The notes beneath the pieces are model-generated. The model saw only the letters and a program-made list of their open reading frames with translations. It was not told the DNA's origin and searched no databases. From the NCBI GenBank assembly GCA_018389105.1, contig JACATO010001096.1, positions 248,001-312,000 on the forward strand: a DNA stretch of 64,000 bases, in the 5' to 3' direction. Of this stretch, positions 48,260 to 60,499 are shown one piece after another. Both the position numbers and the translations under genes were made by a program. How positions within the stretch are numbered: position 1 is the stretch's first letter; each line of letters begins with the position of its first letter. Source of the stretch: Nautilus pompilius. Lineage: Eukaryota; Mollusca; Cephalopoda; Nautilida; Nautilidae.

Positions 48260-49680
48260 ATTAGGGTCTTGTATCTATCCTAGCTGTTACTTCTCTCTTC
48301 ATGTTTACGAGTCTTGGTGATTTTCTAATCACGGGCCACTGTTTTTCTATGCCTCGCTATTTACTTACAAAATTTGAAAAAATAATTTAATTATCTGCGA
48401 AATCAAAGTTACTGGTTAATTTGTATCTTTCTTCCACTGGTAGCGGGAGTAATTACGACAGGATATTTATACCATCAGACTGATGCAACCTGATCATGAT
48501 TTTTGCTGCTTAAATATAGTATAAAATTAAAGATATATTAGAAAACAGATGGGAATAAAATTACAATAGCATACAAGAAAGATTCTATTAGAAAATTATC
48601 ATTCCACGGATCTTTTGATCCCTTTCCGGAAGATATCGACAAGAAACGTTATATAGTACTCACAGTAAATGATTTACAGATTGTCAAGTATCTTGCTTAA
48701 AAATGAGATTCCTTAAATTATACGTGAGTGTAAAATGTGGGCGAAACCCTGGAATTAGTCGAAGCGATGATTCTCTGGTAAAAACATGTAATGAAGTCTC
48801 CCCTACCTTTGGGTCCGCGAGCCCTAGCCCCTAGAGTAAAGACACTTTGATATATTTGCTCTTGTCTCATTCAGTCTAGAAAGTTGGTAACTATGGTGTA
48901 AAATATCATGGGTGAGTGGTGGAGCGAGATCGGTTCCACGCTCGGTAGCTGATTACCAATGAGGTCTGCTGTGGGACTGGAGAGGTAGGGAGCCGGCCAC
49001 CCAGCTCCTTCCCCAGGGCAGCAAAGGCGGGATTTACCTGATATACCTGAGTGCTTGAGTGTTTCCTCTCCATGTCCATATAAGCTGTGCCAAAAAAATT
49101 CAGTTTTAGTTTACGAAGACAGATCGATTGACCTCCCTGACCTCGCCAGTTGTTTACGATTAATGACTGGCCCCTACTCGGCGCAGTATCTATTTTTTAC
49201 TCCGGTCGATCGTCCTTTGATGTCACCGGCTAAAGAGTTTTTCGACTGAGGAGCCCTTCCTGAGCCCATCTAAACCTGCGAAATTAGTTTTTTTTTACCC
49301 TGTAGGTGGCCTAATGTCTGCTTAATTAACCATATGACCGAAAATTGTTTCCTGTCAGTCGCGCTGGAGCTCATGGCCTCTCTTCCTCTCTCCGTAAGAA
49401 AGTCTTGCGCATCTTCTGAACATTAATTCGGTAGGAGTTTGGGAGGAGGGTCTATCAATTTCCTTTTGTGCTTTTTCCATCCCAGGGAGCATCAGGGTGG
49501 CTATTCCAGGGGGGTTGCCATGGAAGTGGTCCCGAGCTAAGACAACCTTCCCATACTTCCCTATAATTAGGTTCGCGGGCTGCAGGTGACGACAGTAGGT
49601 TTTTCTATGCCATCTATTTTACCCTGTTTCCCCTAAGGGCTATTTTGCTTTTACTCCATCCCTCTGTGCTAGTTTTATGG
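48260..49680. other. Non-coding stretch up to the LINE remnant
   Basis: The word GAGCCGGCCACCCA near 48990 recurs at 31.42 kb in similar pyrimidine-rich context, so a small dispersed repeat is likely. 49.25-49.68 kb may hold the 3-prime end of the minus-strand LINE that follows, but I cannot align it. Confidence 0.45.
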
Positions 49681-51660
49681 GATCTGCTACGGTCACTGCT
49701 GAATTATTGGCGTGGGGCGGCTATTCCTTATCCGCATTAAAGGCTTTAGATACCTGGTGGGAGGAAAGTAGCATCACCGTCTCCGATGGTACCTGTACGT
49801 TTCTAACCTGCCGAGCACCTGTTTACTGCTCACTCTCTTTACAGGATTTAAACCACCCAGATCCCGGTAAAAGTGGATCACTGTTCATTCACCAGGTGCT
49901 TGCGCCGTTCCACAAGAACTCAACCAGTGCGGCGTTAATGGCGGGATGGTCCGGCTGACTCGAGCACCAGGTGCGTCCTTGGGTTTGTCAGGTGCGGCCC
50001 GCGGACTCTTCGGCGTATGTCGGATTTGCCCTTTCAGTTATTGTTGCGCCTCCGATTTTCTGTTCAGCACGGATTCCGCAGGCCAATGTAATGTCTCTGC
50101 ACCGATTACATACGTAACGCATCAAGAGAACATCCCTACCTTATTCCGCGAAATGATCTGAAGTCAGTCGGCGAGTAACAGTTCTGCCTGGATATCGGAG
50201 TTGCTTGGCTTGTTTATTCCAACCCGAAGTCGGGGTCCGACTGACGGCTGCTGTGGAACCTCCTGCGTCTATCTTATGCGAAGTTTCTCTGATGAGTTGG
50301 AGGGAGTCCGTTATGGACCAACCTCTCGCTGAGCAGGTTTGATTATCGCCGATGATTTTAAGGATAGCTTTGGCTTATAATTGAAATTTAGGAAAGTAAT
50401 AGACCTTCACTTATCCAGACAGCTTCTGTCACTTTTCTTTGACGGGGCTCAGTGAGACAGCCCCTGACCGTACACATTATTACCTACGGCTGTCAGATCG
50501 ATAACTAATGATATCCCAACCTTTTATTGTAAGGCCGTCGCTCCAAAGGGACTGCTATGATAGCATCTTTTACTTCATTTTCCGTCATAGAGCCTTTATA
50601 AAGCTTGGCTTCTTCTTCTAAGTTTAGCTGACTTTTAAGTTTCCTAAAAGGTTTCTTCTGCTTGAGCACTATTGGCATTCTCACTGGCGTAGAACTGTTT
50701 ATGATACCGAGCTTCTTCTCTGATGATATCGCCTGGATCAATTATAGTGCGGCCGTCTTTAGTGTCTAGATAGCCATTAGTGTACCTACCACTCCAGTCT
50801 TCTATAATCCGCAGATGGCTTTGCTACATCCTTCGTTACTAATGGCCTATCCACTGTCTCTGACTCTAACACCTTCTGCCGTTCTGACGTAGTCAGGAAC
50901 CTATTTAGTTGCGTTCTAGTCTCGCAAGAGAGATTGACGCTCTCGACGTATTCTGAGTCGTTGGTGAGCTCCCAAGTTCCAGATCCCCTGCTTGTGAATC
51001 TAGCCCTAAACTGGGAATAAACGTTCCAGGAGATCTCGGAGCGCGTGACTTTCAGCAAGATATCCGCGAGATTAGCGCTAATACACCCTTTTTTTAATAT
51101 TCTAGTCACTACACTACACCTAAAAGTATGAATGTATAACTTAGTACCTTGGAATTCAGGTATAAAGGTGTCTATCAAGCTGAGTTGCGAACACGAGGTT
51201 TGCAGCTGCGGAGTTCCGCGTAGTTGTTCCCTGTGGTCAGTGTCCGGATCCTGCTTATTAAGTCATGATCCAAGAAGTAATTAAAGTCACCCATCACATA
51301 AACCGCGTCTGCAGGGAAGGACTCTAACTCCCTCTTTAATGTTACTTTGAGGCGCTAAAATAATTCGATGTGGTCCCTCGGAATGTTGGAAGCGTACATC
51401 GAAGCGACCAGAGTATCTGTTTAACCCTCTAGCCACGGTTAAGTGTCTAGCGTTATCACTAAGTGGAACTCCAACTTCGGTTGGAATCAGGTGGGTGGCT
51501 GCCCCGCCTTTTCAGCCAGTTGGGTCGACACCACGGAACTTCTTATATCCTCTCCACTGGAAAATCGGGAGTCTACTCCTTCGTCACCACCGAGATAAGG
51601 CTTTAATCTGCCGATAAAGATCCCATATATTAAACTGTGTACTTTTAAACTCACATCAGG
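49680..51660 (-). pseudogene. L1/Tx1-type non-LTR retrotransposon, decayed
   Basis: Minus-strand frames from high to low coordinate give the ORF2 order of an L1-group LINE. Endonuclease: VASMYASNIPRDHIELF (51410-51360; family SVYAPNxPxxRxxFF), then VYVMGDFNYFLD (51300-51258; the catalytic GDFN), then LIDTFIPEFQG and RGSGTWELTNDSEYVESV (51178 downward; family GPGxWxxNxSLLxDxxY). Linker: MTENEVKDAIIAVPL (50741-50505; family ITxxEVxxAIxxLPxGKSPGxDG). Reverse transcriptase start: AILKIIGDNQTCSARG and WSITDSLQLIRET (50368-50283; family IIxxxQTCxVxGRSIxDNLxLIRD). C-terminal tail: NAALVEFLWNG (49936-49904) and VIHFYRDLGGLNPV (49880-49838; family LxxFFWxGxHWxxxxxLYLPVxEGGLGLxDL). Only about 350 bases separate the two RT landmarks, where about 1 kb is expected, so the palm with YADD is missing. 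Many stops and frameshifts. Such enzymes nick target DNA and prime cDNA synthesis there. Confidence 0.8.
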
Positions 51661-51664
51661 TACG

Positions 51665-52910
51665 GAGGATAGAATAAAAAAAAACTGCAGATCATCTTTA
51701 TCTCTATTCTACTCAACATTGGTTCGGAGCCCCAAGCTTTCAGTCAGGGCACGTGACGTCCCCCGGGGTTTCACTGTGGCGTGTGACGTGTTCACCTTGT
51801 ACTCCTGCAGCTGATGGAGCTTGGAATGAAATTCGTCGCTCAAGAGCAACAAAGAGGAAAGAAAATAGCATCAGCCTAATGTAGCTAACAGCAGACTTCG
51901 GCATTTTAAGCTGAATGTGGAGCTGCTCTACAGTTCAGCATAATACGAGTACGAGGGTGACGAAATTTCCAGATGGGAAGGAATCCAATTAAAGCAGCAG
52001 CAGCGTTCAAGAACTGGGACACAAATTGAGATTAGTGCGCAAAGTTACCTGAACCACGCAGAAATGGAAAATCGTTCTGGAGCGCGGACTCCACTACAGA
52101 GGTCGCTCTCGTCGCATGATTTCTATTTTCGATATACAAGCGCACGAAACACAGAGAGAGAGAGGATGCAACCATTTCGCAGGCTGTGGTGAGACGTGCG
52201 GTTGCCATAACTACAAATGGTGTGAGGCACACCTTCAGATGCCAGGCCATGAGAAGCCCTTGACCCGCCAATTTATTTTCTCTCATGTTGCTAACTTTGA
52301 TGTCTGAGTGGGAGAATAAGTTGATTACTGGTCAGTAATACAAACTTTCGTTCATCTTTAACATCTAAAACACAAAGAGATCACCTTTTAGTGGTGATGA
52401 AGATAAAACATAAGCAAAACCAACAAACAAATACTGGAATTACTGTCTTAACTAATTGTAGCAGCCTCAATCCACTACCGTTGGAGCTTTGAGTCCGCCC
52501 TCAGCTCGTAGCCCCGTGTTTCCATTTCACCGAAGGAACGCATAACTGAATCGGTTCTTCCCTTAAAACGGGCCGCCGGTCTCGGTTCGATTTCCCATTT
52601 TTCATCAACTTCTGGTTCTGCAGTTTAAAAATAAACAAAAGGGTCATTCTGGCGCTCGTCAAACCAACCGGAAACCCTATGAAGCATGGGGACGACGTAT
52701 CGATAGGAGAATAATCGATTGGTTCCGTCTTACATGCATCCGAACATCTAATACTAGTTATCTTCAGCACTGAAACCGAATCACGGATAGCGGTGGTATA
52801 CAGTTTGGACTTCATCGATTCTTTGACCGATGAGATGTAATTGGCAGGGTGACATCCTCTCTCAGGCGTTTAATTGATACAAATATATATTTCCTTTTAA
52901 TATATTCCAG
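51665..52910. other. Non-coding stretch, no assignable gene
   Basis: May contain the N-terminal endonuclease region or 5-prime UTR of the LINE up to about 51.75 kb. A short plus-strand frame at 52116-52307 is cysteine/histidine-rich in its middle but matches no finger or metallothionein spacing that I can defend. Confidence 0.45.
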
Positions 52911-52914
52911 AAAA

Positions 52915-52963
<49 letters not shown>
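52915..52963. repeat. (ATT)n microsatellite
   Basis: About 16 perfect ATT trinucleotides. Confidence 0.98.
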
Positions 52964-52964
<1 letters not shown>

Positions 52965-53277
52965 AGTTTACAGTGTGGTTCTTTTGTTTTTTCCCATACA
53001 TCATTAATGCGCGGACGTCATAGAGAAGACGCGACTTTGTCTATCCACGTGCTGATTCGCGATTGCAATTCGATAAAATCTCGGAAATCACTGAAACGGC
53101 AATACTCAAGGTCATAATTGCGCGGCTCTCTAGAACGCGACTTTTTCGTCTCCTCTCTCACTGATGAGTCGTGCCTGTAGGTTGGAATGTCGGAAAATTG
53201 CATTGCCAAATGGCTAAACCCCCTATGCATCGATCATGTTAAGGGCGTAGGTTTTGAATAAGCAGAATATTTCACGT

Positions 53278-53280
53278 CTC

Positions 53281-53325
<45 letters not shown>
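53278..53325. repeat. (CT)n microsatellite
   Basis: About 24 CT dinucleotides with CCC and TTT interruptions, followed by GGGGTTTTCTTGCC. No CRE-type palindrome is attached to this one. Confidence 0.95.
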
Positions 53326-53329
53326 GGGG

Positions 53330-54335
53330 TTTTCTTGCCAGGAGGGCTGTGGTGTGTTGCTTACTCTTTCCCGATAAGTTTAAATTAGATTAAGTTTCCT
53401 TTAACTATATAGGTTAATTAATTGAATAGTTTCACGTTTTTGTTTTGTTTGTTGTTGTTTTTTTTTTATATAGTAAATAAAATTGTGTTGTTTTTGGCGA
53501 GCGCTGATTTCGTATGTCCGTCCCGAATCGCTCCGAGGACACCCCGCGGTAGGAGTGCCAGCTAACAAGCTGGCTGTTTGGCACAGCCATCATCTCTCTC
53601 CTCCACCTCAGCCTCTTCTCAAACAGAAAGTAACTGGCGAACATTTGTTCAAATAATTACTCAGTCGTCCCAAGCTCGACCCAAAAAAACATCTTGTAAT
53701 TGGACTTTTAATCAGAAGCCGCCGACAGCCTTGAAAACCATACGACCAGATAAGTTGGTTTTATTGGCCAATTTGAAAGAATTACCTTCTTGAAAACTGG
53801 ACGGTTTGTTTGAAGAATACTCTCGTAAATGTAGTTCTCAGGAAGATCGCTGTGGTCCGGCTTGTATTTTAATAGAGCCGCGAACATTTTATCGTCCTGA
53901 TCGAATTAACCCCGCTACACACCCTGCTCTTCATAGACATGGCTGTCAACCTGTACTCTACAGCGCAAATAAAGATGTAAATTACATAACACATTGGCTT
54001 TGCAATGACTAAAATGTAAATTCATTTTAAAAAATCCGCTGGATCTACTTTACACAAAAAGATTTCCTCGAACTTACGGGTAAAAACTTCCGAAATCCAT
54101 TAGAACATAAATATTCATTAGGATGCTGCTATTTCGCACGTGTGAAACATTTATGTTCGCTAAACTTATTTCCGGTGAATCACCTATAATATATTTATTT
54201 ATATTCGTGAGTTCAATATGGATCGATACTAGATGTCTGGATCTAATTATGGATTACTAGTAAACATTGTTTTGAAATGAATTAATACATTGCAAAGGAT
54301 AAAAATAGAATTCTCGAAGGAAACGGTAGCGGTAG
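53330..54335. other. Non-coding stretch, no assignable gene
   Basis: Two adjacent plus-strand frames (53578-53793 and 53806-54012) are unrecognised. 54.0-54.3 kb is AT-rich. Confidence 0.45.
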
Positions 54336-54339
54336 ACTT

Positions 54340-54460
54340 GAAGAAGGGTCACGCCACAGAAGTATCCCGAACCATCCTGGTCCCAAAGGGATTTTACTGG
54401 GGCCATCACCGATGTAAACTCAGTACTGTAACCACTGGACTGCCACGCCACCAACCTTAT
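54340..54460 (-). mobile_element. Possible tRNA-derived SINE, family B, copy at 54.4 kb
   Basis: The minus-strand head GGTGGCGTGGCAGTCCAGTG (rc of 54433-54452) matches the head at 31.9 kb (GGCGGCGCGGTAGTCCAGTG) in 16 of 20 positions. A clear box B is not visible at the expected distance (the sequence there reads ATCGGTGATGGCCCC), so the copy is decayed or the match covers only box A. Confidence 0.45.
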
Positions 54461-54464
54461 GCCA

Positions 54465-57400
54465 ACGTGCGTCAAAGAAAAATATATTCTACAGTGCGTA
54501 GCTACGAGCTGCGCAGAAATCTCAGAATACTGGGATTTAAACGAAATTAACAAGGGGGTCAACGCTTTCTGTTAGTTGACTGTTTAATTTAATGGTTACA
54601 AGAATGCGGGGAGCCATTGTGAATTACACCAGGTCCCCCGTGGAACAAAGATATTCATCAACGTCAATTTTAAATTTTATTCATGAACACTTGTACGCTG
54701 CCCTGCCCCACTCATTTAGAGACATTTTGTTATGAAGACAAGGATTGAGTAGTCGATCGACCTTGGGCGAGGAGTGAAGTCTTTAGCGTTGAAGATCTTC
54801 GTTACTCAATCTCCAGACACCAGTTGACGAATCCCGGACTCGCCGGAGAAGAAAGCGTACATGTTACCAATACTCGAGGGTTCTGCTACAGATGCCCTTC
54901 TGACCAGTTTGTTTTTTTTCTCAAAACGCGCCCCCCGTTTTATAGAACGGGTTTCTGACAACTCGACCCTCTGTGACCAGGTCGGTGGAGATGACACTTG
55001 AGCAGCATTCGGCTTATTTCTTGACAGATGCTGCAGAAGTCGCAAATAATGGCACCGCATTGTTCTTCTGGTAAATCCTGTCAGAATTACGCCTCACTCG
55101 TAACTCTAATAGTATTAGCGGAAAAAAGGGGGGTAGCCGAAAAGAAGAAAAGAAAATATATTTGTAGATGTGTTTTCAGGCCGACATGAATGATATTTAA
55201 TATTTTGCAGAGTTGCTGACAACAATCGACCGGCTCGGATGGGGCCGAAGAAGAGAGAACAATGGAGAATTTAACTGATGGCGGTATTTTCCATGCACTC
55301 GAAGCCGCGGTGGATGGTGATGGGAAGGAGCTGATCAGATCGATTGGATTGCCTTGAAAAGGTATGATTTCAGCGACAACAACACAAAAAAAAGAAAAAA
55401 AATGCTAACATTTCAAAGACAAAATGTAGAATTTCTGTAGCCGTCTTGCAGTGAACCAGGCCGAAGGATTTTTAGAATCTACCTTATTTTTACCATTATC
55501 GCTGAGAAACTCTGAGAAAAACATCACTTTCATAGCGAAATGCGTGGGAAACAACGAGGGATCTGACAGCCTAGAAAGAATTCACTTTAAGAAAGTCAGA
55601 CAGGATTCGATTTTAAAACCACTCACCTGTCTGGCCTAGCCGGGGTTTTATTCATTTAATCTCCGTCCATTGTCGAAACGGCCGTTAAAAAGAAAATCAA
55701 TGTGGGCCCCAGCATAAATGGACCGAGATCTGACGTGACCCCTCTTTTTGGCAGCGAGTTCCAAACCTGTTAGCCGGCGGCTCATTGGCTAAATACTGGT
55801 CCGCGGACTCAGCTGGACGGACGGCCGCCTCCTGCCAATAAGCAGCACCTATTTAGATTTCTTTAATGGCGAGCCAAAATCTGTGTTGAAACTTTAGAAT
55901 AATTGTCGACAGGACTATTGTGATATCTGGATCGACGCCACTAACCCCCAGGTGTTTGAGGCGCACCGACGGGCCGGGAATTTGAGTTTTTCATTACCTG
56001 AGCATATCTTAAAAAGAAGTTTCCAAGAGGAATCGAATTACCATCTGACATTGCCAATTTTCGGAAATGCGAACGGCAGCAATTATGTAGGCTTTTTTTT
56101 TTTTTAAAATAAAAATAGCATAATTAGTTAACGAGTCCGTGGTATGTGAACGAATTTCTGTCCTTATTAAAGTCGGTGTCTACTTGATAAGTTCGACGCA
56201 GCCAGACGAAGTCTGTTACATGGCACAGCCGGACAGACCAGCGTAACGGCTCCGGAGGCCTCTTCTGATTCTTCTCCAAGTTACCAATTACGCTCTCTCT
56301 CTTCTGCACTTTAGACCGAAAAGTTGACTGGGTTCAAAAGACTTTTCGCGTAATTAAAATTGCCACACTTATAGCTATTTTCGATCCACCAAGACTTTCT
56401 TCGGGCAAATCGTTCCCTCGTGTGGGTGTTTGGAGTCTTGTTCTATCTGTTGCTTCTGCAAGATAGGACGCCATCACTTGAAACTGTCTTTTTTGGCTAA
56501 AGAGATCTCTAAATTCTAGACCTCCACTAGAGTGAAGTAGGATGATCTGATTACGGTCAGACGTTCATTTGAGTCTAAAATTGCTTCAAATGCCGCCGTA
56601 TGATTTCTCATAGGTTGTGTTTATATTTCTAACAATATGAAGCTTTGTTGTAAATAATGGTAAAGTCAGCCTGGGCTGCGACGTCTTAGAGAAACCAGAA
56701 CAGTAAAGTCAGAGAAAATGGGCTTATTCTCAGATTTAAAACTGGCTATTTTCTGCTGCTGTGTTATAGCAGACACAGAGAATGTTCGTTTTCAGTGTTG
56801 TTGATACTGAGTAATGAGTGCTTTTTGTATCTCCCGAAAGTCCGCTACCATCGATTCCCGATCAGCGAAGAAGCTGAGACGAATCATTGCGAACGTCTAA
56901 CGCTGCATCTTTCAATTAGAGCCGATCTAAAGATAAATACTTTAATCTGTTGTATTAATTAGCAACTTAAATTCTAACTGCAGTTTTCAATCACTACTAC
57001 GCTCTGGTGTCATCCTTGACGCGGTGTACACTTCGTTCTGTGGTCTGGGACACTTTCTACCCGACCGGAGACGGTTTATCGACAGGTAATGCACAAGTTA
57101 CGTTACCATACCAACGTTGTCGCTCCTTGGGCGCCTTCCTAATACAATCAAGAGCGAATTTTTATTCTAGATGAGATTTATACTCAATTCCGCGAGACAC
57201 ACATTGGCAACAAGAGCGGGAAGCTGTTCCTACGTACTCTTGTCTTCCTTTATTGCACTATTTATCATGAATCGCAGTAAATATTTGCTTCTCCAAGAAC
57301 CTTCGTAAGAACCTTAATCTCCCTTTTCCTTCTCTGATGTAAACTTTGCAAACGCCCGTCTGTACGCTTCGGTCCTAATAAGAGAAACTGCAGTTACCTT

Positions 57401-57500
57401 TAAGGAAAGAACTCTTTGTTATTGGCGGACATCAGAAGAGTGACCCAGGACATCCTCCCCTGCAGGTCGCACGAGTAGCTGAGTCCCACCCATCGCTGAT
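54465..57500. other. Non-coding stretch, possible small exon
   Basis: A block at about 55211-55360 is bounded by splice-like sites (see findings). 55.7-56.0 kb is GC-rich. Other frames are short and unrecognised. Confidence 0.45.
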
Positions 57501-57580
57501 TTGTGTACTGGCGCATAATAGGGTACGTAGAAGAAATCCCTTCTAGAGCTTTTAATTTTTGATGTGGAAGGAAATCAAAG
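57495..57580 (-). mobile_element. Fragment related to SINE family A
   Basis: On the minus strand TTCCTTCCACATCAAAAATT (rc near 57561-57580) is followed by AAAAGCTCTAGAAGGGATTT and CTTCTACGTACC. The copy at 60.6 kb has, in the same order, CCTCCCACATCTAAACACAG, AAGTTCTAGTAAAGGTTTTC and TGTGTACTTC. No box B head is visible, so this is a body-only fragment. Confidence 0.4.
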
Positions 57581-57584
57581 CGAT

Positions 57585-60490
57585 TTTTAGAAATCAGATA
57601 TTGGGTTTCACTTTATCTGAGATATCTCATTGTTTCTTATATATCCATTTTAATTTATTTTTCTACTTCTTAGCTCACGGTGAAGCTTCTTTTCAATAGC
57701 CTCGTCTGCCAGCCATAATTCACAAGCTGTCTAGAAACGGAAATTCTGCTCAAAACGGCACGAGACACGGCTCAGAACGACAACTCACAGCCGCCCACAA
57801 GCGACCCCCGTTTTATTCAGACCAAAACGCACTGCTACTCAAAACGATGCGCTGAAAGAATCCGCTTGTTTATCCGCAATGGCCCATGACACCACATTTC
57901 GCCACTCAGATGCTACAATAGCATTTCCAGCAGAAGTACCAAATAACGTTTTGATTGATTCAATGCGATCAATGAAGAGTTATTTTAGGAGTCACCGAGG
58001 TGGCTTCTAGAGTAACAGCCCCACAGCAGCCGAGCACCAAAACACCTCGGAGGATGGAAATAAAAGTTCTCTGTTTTGTTCCTTTATTTTTTCCGTTTTA
58101 AATTTTCTTCCCCGTTTTACATAAATTTACAATTTTTTTTATTACGCCCTTATACTTTTTACAAATATAAATTTGGTTCTTTAACCCCTCCCCGGGTAGA
58201 TTTAGAAAATTAAATCGAATCACGAGAGCGCGTTATCCGGCTTATACCGGAAGCAGGTTTACCGTGTCGGTACAGCACAGGGTTAATGCAACATTTAGAA
58301 ATATTTTTAGAAAATATAATAAAAACTACGTCCGTTCGTCTTTCACGCAGCAGAGAAACTGCGCATTTCCTTTTCTAAAGCGATATCGTTATCAATCAGT
58401 TTTTTCTTCGAAAGTTCGCGTTAAGAAAGCGCTCACAAGACTCAAGTAACGATCCGGCCAAAGCAGCAGAATTCTTGCAGTCGCCATAAAACTGGCGCGA
58501 ATTCAGTGTCTGCTCTTAGGCTGTGGCACGAATCCACATCGCTCCTGTTTATCTCTGCCCTAAGATTAGATGACAGGCAACAGAATGCGAGGTATTCAGC
58601 ATTTCTAGAATTTCCTCTCTCTCTCTTTTTTATTTACCATTTCTTCCTTTACACTCCGTGTTGCTATTATTCATCTAATGTTCTCTTGAAATTTACGTCT
58701 TCTGTTCATGTAGAAAGTATTCGAATACTGCCGAACAAAACACAGATTCTTAATGCGTTTTTAAAGAATTTGTGGAGCAAAAAGAACGAGTAGTTTTTTT
58801 TGGTGAGGCAGCGAAGCGTGGAAATCTGTCCGTGTCGAGTTGTGACCGACTGAGACCCGTCTTCGGAAGGCTGGAAGTATTAAATAAGCATTGATAACGT
58901 TTTGAATAGTTGCCGAAGGATGGCAGCAGCAAAGAATCCTTTCTTATTACTTGCATTTTAAAATATAAAACTATCCACTTTTTTTTACTTAATTCTTTTC
59001 TCTCCTTCTGAAAATTCTTGCAGACGTAAGCGGTGCCCCTCGATTGACGAATAAATACTCGGCGCGTATTACAGGTGTAAATTTGCGATAGGGGCCCCTA
59101 TTATTAATATGTTGGGGGTTCTAGATTTAAGCCAGAATAACCCTAACCTGTGCGCCAGATCAGTTTTTACCCAGCCTATAAGAGATGACTCGTTAGTTTT
59201 TGTTGAACTCGTAACGCAGAGCAGGTTGGACTGAAGCCATACCGATCTGTTGTTAAGAAGGGTTATTATATCAGCAGGTACGTGTTCATTCCCTGTCGCT
59301 CAACCTGGGCCAAGTAATACAAATGTGAAGAGCTGTGGAGTGCATTTGCACCCCAGATGGTATACAAGGCGTTAAAATGTCAATGGCAGTTTTCTGTTGA
59401 GTACGAGTCCACCCTACCAAACCATTGACTGTTAAAGGAACTAAAGTCCATGCCACTTTAATATCTATTGCTGCTACGATAAAACTTATAATAAAAATCA
59501 TTTTAAAATATATATATAAAAAAATAGTATAATAAATATCCACACGAGGAAGAAGGCTCGCGGGAATCGGCCTTAGAGTGGATGCTAACGGCTCTATAGA
59601 CGGTTAGGCCGTGGACGTCGTCGTTTGTGACCTCCTTGATGGGAGAGACTAAATTAAGTCTGTTTACTCTCAAATGTCTGGGCGCACTGACATCTTTAAG
59701 AGGTGCAGCCATCATTTCTCGAAAACAGTCACAAAAATTCTCAAGCAAATCCTTTCGTAATTTACGACAAAACCTGAAAGAGAAGAATCCCGGCGACGTT
59801 AGCAGAGGCTGCTCGGTCAGAAGTGAAGAGTTCTTTATGATGAAGATGAAGGTCGCTAGGCTGAAACATCACCAGAGCTGATGCTGATCTGCTTAATGAA
59901 ATCTAGCTCGACAATAAACTCTGCTGGAAATCCTGCTAACTTCTTTAGTTACGGACAAAGAAATAAAATATCTGCATGCGAAAGAGTTAGTCCCTTTGGC
60001 ATTTTTATCTGCTACTTTAATTATGGTTCGTGGATTTAGGAAACGCGAGATCAGCCAGTCTCATATACAAAACAGAGCGCACACGAGATTTAAGTGATCT
60101 CGTTCTCCGTAATAGAGAGTGAGAAGCATCAGAAACTCTAACTTAGTAGCACGTATTTACCGTGAAAACAAGTAGAGGAGCCAGGTAATTATTTAAAGGG
60201 CCGCCACCTAAAATGACGATCGAAGCTGCATTGTACTTGATGGGCACAAAGATCATTTTTAACTTAGCAATCAACAAGAAAGACAAATGGCCTAAGAAAA
60301 GCCTCGTGAAAGGGCAGGTTCTTCTGACAGTAACTGGATTTACAGCTGATGGTAGGGATAATGTTACAGTAGAAAACGGCGACAAGTAGGGGGTGCAAGA
60401 AGCCCTGTCCGCGCAGCCGATCCCTCATTTTAAGTCGACAGATTTTGCAAGCGGCTGTGAAACGGGAGATCATCTCTGGCAGAAATAGTG
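57585..60490. other. Non-coding stretch, no assignable gene
   Basis: Short frames on both strands around 58.3-58.9 kb and 59.5-59.9 kb have no recognisable domain. Poly-T tracts and a short CT run (58614-58626) are the only simple repeats. Confidence 0.5.
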
Positions 60491-60499
60491 GGCCAGAAG

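Noticed and set aside
52116..52307. Cys/His-rich short ORF (GCNHFAGCGETCGCHNYKWC)
   Set aside because: Spacing does not fit a known zinc finger or metallothionein pattern, and it is a short frame in otherwise non-coding DNA.
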